Assembly: GCF_029017505.1 (NCBI RefSeq)
Contig: NZ_JAQGEI010000026.1
Span: 1-64,000 of the forward strand
Length of the DNA: 64,000 nt
Direction: 5' to 3'
Source: Sedimenticola hydrogenitrophicus
GTDB taxonomy: Bacteria; Pseudomonadota; Gammaproteobacteria; Chromatiales; Chromatiaceae
This document shows positions 1 through 7,720 of this stretch, in pieces. The position numbers and the translations under genes were made by a program. The notes beneath the pieces are model-generated. The model did no database searches. It was not told the origin of the DNA and saw only the letters and a program-made list of their open reading frames with translations. The first letter of the stretch is position 1. Each line of letters starts with the position of its first letter.

Positions 1-332
1 GCACGAACCGCATCAATTTCAGTGCCTGCGACCGATGCGGTTCGCAAGCTCACCAGCATCCTACAGAACAGCACAATTTTTGTACCCACCTGCTGCGTCG
101 ATGCGAGCCCTTAATACAATCTGTGTCCATCCGTGTGGATCCGTGGTTCGGATAGAGGCGGCCGCACTGTTCCCCCGTTACCGGTACCACCCATAGGGCG
201 GACCGTACCCGCCGACGGCGCCCATGGGGCGCCCTATGATCGGAAATCGAAAGGAGTCAAGCCGGTCGAAATGGAGCAGCAGGTTCCCGGAGATATGCGG
301 CCTGACTCCGACCCTCGGCGGTATTGTCGGCA
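1..332. other. Intergenic left edge with an inverted repeat
   Basis: I support no gene here. CGAACCGCATC (4-14) and GATGCGGTTCG (34-44) form a perfect 11-bp inverted repeat with a 19-nt loop and no T-run, so it is a hairpin of unknown role cut close to the window edge. A TGTGTCCATCCGTGTGGATC-type word at 122-148 is similar to one near 42920-42950 and is probably a dispersed intergenic repeat. Short reading frames here show no family features. Confidence 0.5.
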
Positions 333-968
333 TCACTCGTTGGCGAGCAGATAACGGACAGCTTCGAGGATCACCGGCGACGGGGTGGCATGGGGAAAGA
401 TAAATCGCAGGACGCCCTGCCGGGAGATCAGGTAGATCACCGAAGAGTGATTTACCGCATAGCCGAAGGATGAGCCCTCCAGTTCCACCTGGTAATAGCG
501 GGCACCGTATTGTGCCGCGACCTGCGCCACCGCCTCCGGACTTCCGGTGATGCCGGTGATTTTCTCATGAAAATAGTCGGCATACTCATCCAGCACGGCA
601 AAGGTATCACGCTCCGGATCGACACTGACAAACAGTCCCTGCACCCGTGCCAGTTCGGCTTCGTCCAGACCATTCAGCACCTGGGTCATCACGGAGAGCG
701 AGGTGGGGCAGACATCCGGGCACTTGGTGTAGCCGAAGTAGAGCAGCACCACCTGGTCGCGGAAATCCTTCAGGGCGACGGATCCGCGACTGGAGTCGAG
801 CTGGAAATCACCCCCGGCGGGAGCCTCGCTGATTGGCGGCGCCTCCCCGGCTGAAGGGAAACCCTCCGCCATTACCGCGGCACTCCAGAAAGAGATAAAA
901 AGCACGATCAACGGCAGTGTAGGGCGGGCACGCTTTTTCTGCCCACGCGGTTCATTCAACCCCCACAT
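333..968 (-). CDS. SCO1/SenC family copper chaperone
   Basis: This 211-aa protein has a thioredoxin fold. SCO proteins bind copper and reduce thiols during copper-centre assembly of respiratory oxidases. An N-terminal hydrophobic segment (about residues 18-34) would anchor or export it. The copper ligands are visible: the CPDVC motif (C83, C87) and a distal histidine in VNHSS (H174). The start fits a strong AGGAGG site 7 nt upstream. It lies downstream of the bd-like oxidase/cytochrome operon in the same direction but is separated from it by 519 bp of repeats, so it may have its own promoter. A copper chaperone is unexpected beside a bd-type oxidase, which has no copper; the cupredoxin-like protein at 10294 is a possible client (inference). 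Confidence 0.93.
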   Translation of the reverse strand: MWGLNEPRGQKKRARPTLPLIVLFISFWSAAVMAEGFPSAGEAPPISEAPAGGDFQLDSSRGSVALKDFRDQVVLLYFGYTKCPDVCPTSLSVMTQVLNGLDEAELARVQGLFVSVDPERDTFAVLDEYADYFHEKITGITGSPEAVAQVAAQYGARYYQVELEGSSFGYAVNHSSVIYLISRQGVLRFIFPHATPSPVILEAVRYLLANE

Positions 969-1048
969 GATTCACCTCCTGTCATTGATGCGGTCACCCG
1001 TGTGCCGTGTCGATACAACGGGACCGCTCCGGGGCAATAGCCAGCAAA

Positions 1049-1163
1049 TGTAGGGTGGATAAGCCGGTAGGCGCATGCCATCCTCAGGTCCGTAAACGGT
1101 ACATCCATGTACCACTCCTCACCGTAGCACTGGTAGATGCGCCTCTGGCTTATCCACCCTACA
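1049..1163. mobile_element. Palindromic MITE-like element (family D)
   Basis: Perfect 17-bp terminal inverted repeats TGTAGGGTGGATAAGCC (1049-1065) and their complement (1147-1163) bound a 115-bp non-coding element. The arms extend inward imperfectly through a shared GGCGCAT. Its size, termini and lack of coding capacity suggest a MITE or REP-type element. This sequence word is common in proteobacterial intergenic regions. Confidence 0.65.
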
Positions 1164-1184
1164 AAATTTTGCGAGTAACTACTC

Positions 1185-1304
1185 ACTGAAAGTCGGCCCG
1201 AAGGGTGAGCGAAGCGAATCATCCAGGAATACCGCAACCATTAAGCCGCCTGGATCCCGGCATACGCCGGGATGACGGTGGTTCTTGGCTTAATAAGTGC
1301 CATT
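1185..1304 (-). mobile_element. Truncated family A MITE, joined to a solo family B end
   Basis: Read on the minus strand, 1304-1185 matches the first half of the complete element at 41013-41215, starting with a GAATGGCACTTA end and breaking off at the ACTTTCAGT word. Immediately beyond the break, GTAACTACTCAC (1175-1186) is the terminal repeat of family B. The intact end is followed by CGCACTGACCC, which resembles the target duplications of the two complete copies. An ATTCCGGC-GCAT-GCCGGAAT palindrome follows at about 1320-1339. The remaining intergenic DNA to 1487 shows nothing else. Confidence 0.65.
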
Positions 1305-1487
1305 CCGCACTGACCCCGTCATTCCGGCGCATGCCGGAATCCAGATGCTCTACACGATTGTCCACCGTCTGTCTTTTAGTTGCGGACATCGATATTGATG
1401 CGGCTCGTGCCTCACCGTCATCCTACGCCTGGATGCAACAACCAATCACGGGGCAGGCGTTGCATTGTGCCCACCCCGCGCGTGCTC

Positions 1488-3920
1488 TCAGCGCTTCTTG
1501 CGCTGTGCCGATACCAACCAAAGTCCGGCGAGAAAAATCAACAGGGCAATACCGATGGGCAGTCCATACACCTTGTAGACATCCATCTCCGGCGGCAGGA
1601 ACAGCCAGTACCAGGTACTCAGGGTATGCTTTGACCCCACCTCCCCGTTACTGCCATCCCAATTGGCGAACGAGACCGGCATGAACTGCCCTTCCTGGAA
1701 TACCATGTCGCCATTCCCCGCATCCCTGGGCCGCTTCATGAGGACACGCCACTTGCCGTCCTGCCAGGCACCTTGCGCCGTGAACGAACCATCGGCATCA
1801 CGCGGTTTCAGCTTTTTATCCGGCCCACTGCCTTCCAGGAGCATGCCCGCGGCATCCCGCGCCGGTTCCACGCTGCCCGCGTTCCAGTACCAGATGGTGG
1901 TGTTGTGCTTGGCGTCGCCGTGCCGATAGAGCGGTTTCTCCACCATGGGCGCGGAGAGGTACCCATCCTCACGGGGGAACTGGATGGCGAAGGCATCCGG
2001 ATGCATTTCAAGATTCTCGTCCTGCAGCTCGGTGAAATACTCGATACCCGGACGGCTCTCGGTGCGGTCATCCATCTCCAGCAGGAAGGCGATCTCCTTG
2101 TCGTCGTAGAGCGCCCGCACCGTCACCGCATCATTCAGTGGCGTGAACAGGCGATCGGCCTTGATGATATTGGGCACCAGTTGAAGCGTGACCGCCGGCG
2201 CCTCCGACCAGCGCTGATCGTCCAGCGTGGCCGGCACGCCACCCGCCACCTTCATGCCCGCCACCACCGGACCATCCTTCGGTTGTACCGTGGTTTCACG
2301 CAGACTGTAGACATAGTTGGCGATATGCCAGCGGTCCTCCAGGCTCACCGGGTCCTTGTTGCCCTCTTCCACCGCGCGATGCGCCGGCATCGGGGTGCCG
2401 GGAATACCGATGGAGAGCCGGGTATAGATATTGCGGATGGTGGCCTCTCGCGATTTCTCACCCTTCTCGCGCGCCTCGGTGGCCCGCCAGGTCCAGGGCT
2501 TGGTCAGGTCACGCGGCCAGATGCGGTTGCCCCAGTCGTCCTGCAACTGCTTGCCGGACATGATGTTACCCCGCCCAGTATTGCCGTGGCACTCGGAACA
2601 GGACTTTTCGAAGGCGACCTTGCCCTTGGCCAGGGACTCTTCGGAATAGGTGATCTGTCCCTCGTGCGGTTCCTGGTCGGTGATCACCCGGAAATCGCTT
2701 TTCGTATAGCGGCCCTCGTCATCGAACGCTGCTTCATCGGCGCCCTCCGGCGGCCAGGCCGATGTGAAATCAAAGCCCTTGATCACCGGCAACAGGCTGC
2801 GGATCTGATCATCCGTCATCATCGAGCCCCAGCCGGGCATGCCGGTTCCGGGCAGGCCGTATTTAATCGTGTTAAACAGATCCTCATCCCTGGGCAGGGT
2901 GGTGCCGGGCGTCGTCTTGTACTTGAACAGGGCCAGACTGAAGTCGCGGGGCTTGGGGTACATACGCTCCGCCGCGATACCATCACCCATGCCCTGCTCG
3001 CCATGGCACACCTCGCAGCGGAATTGGTAGAGCTCCTTGCCCTTTATGCCCGCCCGCTTTGCCAGCACCTTGTCCTTCATCCCGGTAACGGTTTTCGAAA
3101 CCGCCGGATCCCAGATACGCGGCACCTGGCCGTTGTAATCAAAAAGGAAAGTGATGACATTCCAGACATCCTGCTCCTTGAGCATCTCATGCCATACCGG
3201 CATGGCCGAGTTCCAGGGCGTACCCTCTTTCGGCAGGCCCGGTCCACCCGTGGTGATACGCCAGAACAGGAAGGACTCCTGCAACTGGGGAATAATGGTG
3301 GCATCCTGGAAATTGATTGGTTGCGGATTGAATCCGGCCGCATAGTGTCCCTTGCCATCCAGCAGATCGCCATGACAGTAGAAGCAGTTCTGGTAATAGA
3401 CATCCCGGCCGGCGGTGACCGCCGCCTGATATTTTTCCCATCCCGCCTCTTCATCCCGGGCCAGGGTCTGGAGGATCTCTTCCCGCACCGGGTTTTCCAG
3501 CGTTCCCAGGTCAAAGGTCTTGTTGAACACCTTGACCGACGCCGGCGGCGCCGGGTGCACCTGGCGCAACTCCACGGGGGCATCACTGGTGGGCAACACC
3601 ATTCCATATACGGTATAGCCGACAATTGCCGGGACCAGCAACAGCAACGACCAGCGCACCAGCGCCTTGCCGTCATCACGCAGTGTGGAAAGTATCGGCG
3701 CCTTGAATTCAACCCAGCGACTGTCATCAAAGGCGAAATAGAGCAGCACGGCAATCACGGTGATCACCATGTACTGCACCATCAGCGTCTTCGGCATCAG
3801 CGCCGAGTGCGCTTCACCGGTCAGCAGATTGATCAGGACAAAAATATTGTCAAACAGTAGGTAGGCACCGATTATGACCAGCACGGCCTGCCAAAAGGCG
3901 GGGATTCTGATTGCATTCAC
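1488..3920 (-). CDS. Membrane trihaem cytochrome c with C-terminal ethylbenzene-dehydrogenase-type haem domain
   Basis: This 810-aa protein starts with about three membrane segments (residues 10-125). Three c-type haem sites follow: CFYCH (about 178), CEVCH (about 301) and CSECH (about 441). Residues about 553-775 resemble the EB_dh family, the haem b domain of ethylbenzene and dimethyl sulfide dehydrogenase gamma subunits. One C-terminal membrane helix (about 783-803) ends in a basic tail. It overlaps the upstream dihaem cytochrome gene by 4 bp, so the two are probably translationally coupled. The likely role is periplasmic electron transfer to or from the neighbouring bd-like subunit; the electron donor cannot be told from sequence. 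It is last in the oxidase operon. Domain calls are firm; the physiological role is inferred. Confidence 0.88.
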   Translation of the reverse strand: MNAIRIPAFWQAVLVIIGAYLLFDNIFVLINLLTGEAHSALMPKTLMVQYMVITVIAVLLYFAFDDSRWVEFKAPILSTLRDDGKALVRWSLLLLVPAIVGYTVYGMVLPTSDAPVELRQVHPAPPASVKVFNKTFDLGTLENPVREEILQTLARDEEAGWEKYQAAVTAGRDVYYQNCFYCHGDLLDGKGHYAAGFNPQPINFQDATIIPQLQESFLFWRITTGGPGLPKEGTPWNSAMPVWHEMLKEQDVWNVITFLFDYNGQVPRIWDPAVSKTVTGMKDKVLAKRAGIKGKELYQFRCEVCHGEQGMGDGIAAERMYPKPRDFSLALFKYKTTPGTTLPRDEDLFNTIKYGLPGTGMPGWGSMMTDDQIRSLLPVIKGFDFTSAWPPEGADEAAFDDEGRYTKSDFRVITDQEPHEGQITYSEESLAKGKVAFEKSCSECHGNTGRGNIMSGKQLQDDWGNRIWPRDLTKPWTWRATEAREKGEKSREATIRNIYTRLSIGIPGTPMPAHRAVEEGNKDPVSLEDRWHIANYVYSLRETTVQPKDGPVVAGMKVAGGVPATLDDQRWSEAPAVTLQLVPNIIKADRLFTPLNDAVTVRALYDDKEIAFLLEMDDRTESRPGIEYFTELQDENLEMHPDAFAIQFPREDGYLSAPMVEKPLYRHGDAKHNTTIWYWNAGSVEPARDAAGMLLEGSGPDKKLKPRDADGSFTAQGAWQDGKWRVLMKRPRDAGNGDMVFQEGQFMPVSFANWDGSNGEVGSKHTLSTWYWLFLPPEMDVYKVYGLPIGIALLIFLAGLWLVSAQRKKR

Positions 3921-4753
3921 TGTTTCTTCTCCGCCAACAACTTCACGATCATCTCCAACTCCCTGACCGTCATCTTTTCCGCAAAATCCCCCGGCATGGC
4001 GGCCGGAAAGCCCTCCGCGATCACCGCATTGGGATCGATAATGCTCTGCCGAATCTCACCCTCGGACAGGCGTGCGCCGACGCTGCCAAGGCCCGGCCCC
4101 ACCAGGGTATCGTCGCTGTCCAGGGCATGGCATGCCGTGCAGGTATACTTGGCCAATCCCTCTTCTCCACTGGCTGCCGGCGCCGGAGCGGCACCAGCCC
4201 CTCCCGGAGCGGCGTCACTTTTCGCTACTTCCGCCGCCGCATCCGGCGATGGCAAGGCCACCGTGACCTCGTTGCCGTCCTTCGCCTGCAGGTAGGCGAT
4301 GATGGCATCCACCTCGATGTCGCTCAGCTGGATCGGCGGCTTATCGACGGCCGGCATGGGCGACTCGGCGTCATCACTTCCCTTCTTGCCCCAGCCGGCT
4401 ACCACGTAGGCGCTTGGTTCGAGCATCGACTCCAGGATATAGGAAGCCGCATCGGTCGCCTTGCCTTGGTAGCGCTCATCGGCCAGCCGTTCCGTCGTAA
4501 TGGCGACCATGTTCGTGCCCTGCACATCCGGTGCCCGACCCAGGGGTGCCGGTTTGTGGCAGAGTGTGCAAGTGCCCTTGTTGTTGAACAGATCCTCGCC
4601 CATGGCGACAAAGTCATCCATGGTCAACGCACTGAGATCCACCTTGACATCCACCGGTGCGTCGCCCTCTACCTGGGGCAGCATATTGGCCACGCCGGTA
4701 AACACCAGGGTCAGCCCAAGGCTGAAACCCACTGTCTTGATCAATACACTCAT
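3917..4753 (-). CDS. Dihaem cytochrome c, membrane-anchored
   Basis: This 278-aa protein has an N-terminal signal or anchor helix (residues 5-25) and two cytochrome c domains, with CTLCH near residue 61 and CTACH near 204. A Pro/Ala-rich flexible linker (about 165-195) joins them. Conserved GMP/AMP motifs after each haem site are plausible methionine ligands. The start overlaps the end of the bd-like oxidase gene by 4 bp, and the stop overlaps the trihaem cytochrome gene. This strict coupling suggests a stoichiometric complex in which the protein carries electrons between periplasmic donors and the membrane subunit. Confidence 0.9.
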   Translation of the reverse strand: MSVLIKTVGFSLGLTLVFTGVANMLPQVEGDAPVDVKVDLSALTMDDFVAMGEDLFNNKGTCTLCHKPAPLGRAPDVQGTNMVAITTERLADERYQGKATDAASYILESMLEPSAYVVAGWGKKGSDDAESPMPAVDKPPIQLSDIEVDAIIAYLQAKDGNEVTVALPSPDAAAEVAKSDAAPGGAGAAPAPAASGEEGLAKYTCTACHALDSDDTLVGPGLGSVGARLSEGEIRQSIIDPNAVIAEGFPAAMPGDFAEKMTVRELEMIVKLLAEKKQ

Positions 4754-6663
4754 GCCACTCCCTCCATCGCCGCCGCACGAACAGGCACCGGTTGTCTGCT
4801 GCTGCCGAGGTTGGCGATCCAGAACATGAACAGGACAAACAGCAGGAACAGCACGGTCACGATGGTGATCATATTGCCGGCATAACCGATGGTCGGGATG
4901 AAGTTATCTGGCGAGTTATCCTGCATCACCGTATAGACATGCCAGTGGGTCTTGACCGAGGAGCGCACATAGCCCATCAGCCCCATCAACCAGGTAAAGG
5001 CGATGGGCAGCGCAAACAGGGCGTACTGGGCGCGATCGGGAATCCGACCCCAGTGTGACGGCAGGGTCCTGGCGCCCCGGAACATCAGGCTGTCGATCAC
5101 GATACCGGCGATGATGACCACCAGCGTGGAGGCGACCTGCGCCACCGATGAACCCACCTTATAGACCGTATTGGTGAAGTAACCGAAATAGACCCCGAGG
5201 AAGATGACGTTCACGATCGCCACCACGTAGATCGCCACCAGCAAGGCATTGCCGGCAGGCGCCCAGGAGACGGTCGCCACCTTATCCGAACGCCGGTAAA
5301 GCTGGAACGAGAGGAAGGTGACGATCAGCATCAGGTTCACCGCGATGTTCTTCGCCGGCATGATGCCGAGCGGGCCGAGGTAGTGATGATGACTGCCGCC
5401 CAGCGCGGCGATCTCCGTGGCCGACAGCAGTAGCGTGTGAGGCGTTACCCAGATGAGGAAACAGACCACCAGGATCAGGGCGATATATTTGATCAGCCAC
5501 TGATAGCGAGACGAGCCCTCGGTACGCGACATACCGGCCCAGAGATAGTAGTTGGCGGCCAGCAGGATGGTGCCGATCAGCACCGCCTGGACGATAAACA
5601 GCCAGGCCAGGATACCCCCCATGGCGGTGATGCCCATCTGCTGCGAATAGGCATAGATCTCCGCCATCAGCCAGTAGCCGGCGAACGGCAGCGGTAGGAA
5701 AGCCAGCAGGGCAATGAAATTGGAGGTGTAACCCATCCAGTCATAATGCGCCCGCTTCGCCGGATCCCGGGTGCTGAGAAACTTGAAGGCGGCATAGGCA
5801 CCGACCACCGCGCCACCGAAGGCGATATTGGCGATAAACCGATGCAGGTTGACCGGATTCCACAGCGGCCCCTTCATCACCTCCCAGATATTTCCGACAA
5901 TCGCCCCCACTTCGTTCACGCCGGAGGGCGCCATCATGAAGGTGGCCCAGGAGTTGGCCATCACCATGATGGTCATACCGGCACCATTGAGCAGCAGACC
6001 CAGGGTCAGGTGCAACCATTTCAGGTTGCCATAACGCATGGCGTTCCAGCCGTAGTAATAGGTGTAGAGGAAGAAGCTCTCCAGGAAAAAGAGCCCGGCG
6101 TAGACGATCCACTGGGCGCCGAACACCCGCATCATGTAGCCCATGAAATCGGGATAGAGCACAAACAGGGCCAGCGCCAGGGTGCCGCCAAAAATCGCGG
6201 TAATGGAGAAGCCGGTAAGGCTGATCTTCATGAACTCATGCGCCATGTCGTCATAGCGCTCGTCACCCGTGGACTGCCCCACCAGTTCGATAATCAACAC
6301 AAACAGCGGCACCGCCAGCACCAGGGCACCGAAGAAGAGATGCATCTGGGCCAGAATCCACACTACGGCGCGACTGCTGACGCCGATATCGGGATAATCC
6401 TTGCGCGTCGGACGCGGCGCCACGTAGACCGGCGCCTCCTCGGTCGCCACCTCCGCAACCGGTTCGGTTTCCGGCGCGGGCTCTCCCTCGACCCACACCT
6501 GACCCACCGGAGCGATCCGTTGCGCGACGCTCTCGCCGCCCGTGTCCTGGGCCGCCTGCACCATTGCACTCAGCGAGAACCCCAGCAACAGGGTCAGCAG
6601 CATGGCAACCAGCGACGGCTTCCAGCACGACCTGCCGGAAGCAAAATCATTTCTATACATCAT
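4750..6663 (-). CDS. Cytochrome bd-superfamily oxidase subunit I-like protein lacking the quinol-site motif
   Basis: This 637-aa integral membrane protein has a signal-like N-terminus (about residues 18-38), a Glu/Pro-rich periplasmic stretch (about 45-90) and about 13 membrane helices. The first half resembles CydA. His in AQMHLFF fits the haem b595 ligand H19, FFLES keeps the E107 position, and WLMAEIY fits the E445 region. By my alignment the E99 position is not acidic, the H186 (haem b558) position is Ala, and the CydA GRQPW motif after E445 is replaced by YAYSQQ. It is longer than CydA (about 520 aa), and the rest is extra helices. Loss of the quinol motif together with two coupled cytochrome c genes suggests electrons come from cytochrome c, as proposed for bd-like proteins of Nitrospira and related lineages. 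No cydB is present. Oxygen reduction is inferred. Confidence 0.8.
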   Translation of the reverse strand: MMYRNDFASGRSCWKPSLVAMLLTLLLGFSLSAMVQAAQDTGGESVAQRIAPVGQVWVEGEPAPETEPVAEVATEEAPVYVAPRPTRKDYPDIGVSSRAVVWILAQMHLFFGALVLAVPLFVLIIELVGQSTGDERYDDMAHEFMKISLTGFSITAIFGGTLALALFVLYPDFMGYMMRVFGAQWIVYAGLFFLESFFLYTYYYGWNAMRYGNLKWLHLTLGLLLNGAGMTIMVMANSWATFMMAPSGVNEVGAIVGNIWEVMKGPLWNPVNLHRFIANIAFGGAVVGAYAAFKFLSTRDPAKRAHYDWMGYTSNFIALLAFLPLPFAGYWLMAEIYAYSQQMGITAMGGILAWLFIVQAVLIGTILLAANYYLWAGMSRTEGSSRYQWLIKYIALILVVCFLIWVTPHTLLLSATEIAALGGSHHHYLGPLGIMPAKNIAVNLMLIVTFLSFQLYRRSDKVATVSWAPAGNALLVAIYVVAIVNVIFLGVYFGYFTNTVYKVGSSVAQVASTLVVIIAGIVIDSLMFRGARTLPSHWGRIPDRAQYALFALPIAFTWLMGLMGYVRSSVKTHWHVYTVMQDNSPDNFIPTIGYAGNMITIVTVLFLLFVLFMFWIANLGSSRQPVPVRAAAMEGVA

Positions 6664-6684
6664 TGAAAAAACCCCGGTTCTCTA

Positions 6685-6831
6685 TCACTGTGCCGGACTC
6701 AGGTCCATATTCAGCGGCAGCCCCTGAATACTCATCACAAAATGGTCAAGTCCATAGAATGCGGCCAGGACCACCACAAAGGCCATGACAGTCGCCGCAA
6801 CGACCATACCTCTCTGCATATTTTTATCCAC
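6685..6831 (-). CDS. Tiny single-helix membrane protein in the oxidase operon
   Basis: This 48-aa protein starts at GTG (6831) just after a GGAGG site; an internal ATG at codon 5 is an alternative start. Residues about 9-28 form one hydrophobic helix (VVAATVMAFVVVLAAFYGL), followed by a short polar tail. It lies 21 bp before the bd-like gene and 19 bp after another tiny membrane protein. By analogy with CydX or CcoQ it may be a small accessory subunit of the oxidase. No family can be assigned from sequence. Confidence 0.72.
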   Translation of the reverse strand: MDKNMQRGMVVAATVMAFVVVLAAFYGLDHFVMSIQGLPLNMDLSPAQ

Positions 6832-6850
6832 GCAACCTCCTTAACTGTGC

Positions 6851-7006
6851 CTAACCGTGCTGAACAACCACACCGCCGGAGTAGATCAGCAGCCAGTAGA
6901 AGAAAACCAACAAGGCCAGCAGCGTGGCGAGAAACAGCTTTGGCCCCCAGGCTTTTTTTCCTGGATCCCGGACGGTTTCACTATGCTCATCAGGTGCACG
7001 ATTCAT
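6851..7006 (-). CDS. Tiny single-helix membrane protein, first gene of the oxidase operon
   Basis: This 51-aa protein has a polar, charged N-terminus (residues 1-22) and one helix (about 24-42, KLFLATLLALLVFFYWLL), followed by a short tail. The ATG lies just below a GGGGG/GGCTGGG purine-rich stretch. It is the promoter-proximal gene, about 55 nt below the predicted transcription start of the sigma-54-type promoter at 7072-7088. Size, topology and position suggest a small oxidase subunit or assembly factor. Confidence 0.7.
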   Translation of the reverse strand: MNRAPDEHSETVRDPGKKAWGPKLFLATLLALLVFFYWLLIYSGGVVVQHG

Positions 7007-7071
7007 TTTTCCCCCAGCCACACCGCAAAGGTGTTTTCGAATATCTGTTTATGTGAAGCTCCCAAGGCCAG

Positions 7072-7088
7072 AGCAAAATGCAGGCCAA
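7072..7088 (-). promoter_or_regulatory. Candidate sigma-54 promoter of the bd-like oxidase operon
   Basis: On the minus strand the sequence is TTGGCCTGCATTTTGCT. GG and GC are separated by exactly 10 nt, and the -24 (TTGGC) and -12 (TTTGCT) elements are close to the consensus TGGCAC-N5-TTGCW. Predicted transcription starts near 7061, ahead of the first small gene (ATG at 7006). Confidence 0.55.
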
Positions 7089-7326
7089 CACAACATATAC
7101 CGGGCACCTAGGTCGAAAATAATCCACGGATTCCGCGGCTAACCCTTAGATAACCCTGTAACTCGGGCACAATCTGGAAGCGCGCCCGGTAGGCGGGTAT
7201 ATCATCAGATCACCGGTTTCAGACGCGGGAGTACAGAACGAACTATTCACACAACATTTTTCAATGGCATTTTTTATTCAACCGCAGGCGGGGGTGGTGA
7301 CCATTGAGTTTGGGAGGGAGAAAAAG

Positions 7327-7343
7327 GTGAACACTTTGTTCAC
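7327..7343. promoter_or_regulatory. Palindrome between the divergent operons, candidate activator site
   Basis: GTGAAC-ACTTT-GTTCAC is a perfect 6-bp inverted repeat with a 5-nt spacer. It lies between the two divergent sigma-54-type promoters (about 240 and 320 bp away), a distance compatible with an enhancer. The NtrC-type regulator at 20604 is the obvious candidate to bind it (inference). Confidence 0.4.
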
Positions 7344-7444
7344 TCCACGCCGAACTTCCGGCCGCGATTGAACAATTCATGCCACTCAAAAAGGATTGAA
7401 AATACCCGCCGCGGGCCGCAATCGCGGGATCAGTCAAGATTTTT

Positions 7445-7653
7445 CGTAGCTACTCACCCGATCTGCAAGTGATTGGCCTGCCTTGTTGGCTGATCTCGGT
7501 GGCGCCTCGAATCCGGCCCCTTTTTCAGTTTCAAGCCTGCCCTTGTTTGAGCGAAGCGAGTTTGGGCAGGCGCTGAAAAAGGGGCCGGATTCGAGGATAC
7601 AAGCCATCGTGTGAGGCCGGCAAGGCAGGCCAATCACCCCGTGAGTAGTTACG
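7445..7653. mobile_element. Family B MITE, copy 1
   Basis: The ends are CGTAGCTACTCAC and GTGAGTAGTTACG, almost perfect terminal inverted repeats, flanked on both sides by ATTTTT (7439-7444 and 7654-7659), a possible target duplication. The 209-bp interior is a long imperfect palindrome, so transcripts would fold strongly. It matches the copy at 13766-13973 in the opposite orientation. Short reading frames inside it are not genes. Confidence 0.75.
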
Positions 7654-7663
7654 ATTTTTCAAC

Positions 7664-7679
7664 TGGTACGATTAGTGCA
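7664..7679 (+). promoter_or_regulatory. Candidate sigma-54 promoter of the HEAT/cupredoxin/UspA gene series
   Basis: TGGTACGATTAGTGCA has GG and GC exactly 10 nt apart and matches TGGCACG at six of seven -24 positions. It starts only 10 bp after the family B element. Transcription would begin near 7690, about 30 nt before the ATG at 7721. Confidence 0.55.
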
Positions 7680-7720
7680 TTCTCACTGGGCAACTCAAAT
7701 ACCAGGACATTTGCATTTCC

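Noticed and set aside
170-260. Possible end of a Gly/Tyr-rich sulfur-globule-like protein on the minus strand
   Set aside because: Only about 15 residues (MGAVGGYGPPYGWYR) look suggestive and no start or signal peptide is found.
1773-3860. Long plus-strand open frame of 695 codons
   Set aside because: It lies antisense to the trihaem cytochrome gene; its sequence is Arg/His-rich with no domain, whereas the minus frame has haem motifs.
3911-4885. Plus-strand open frame of 324 codons
   Set aside because: Antisense to the dihaem cytochrome gene; composition is that of a shadow frame in GC-rich DNA.
7434-7660. Short open frames in the 7.4-kb and 13.8-kb repeats
   Set aside because: They fall within palindromic family B elements and are repeat sequence, not genes.
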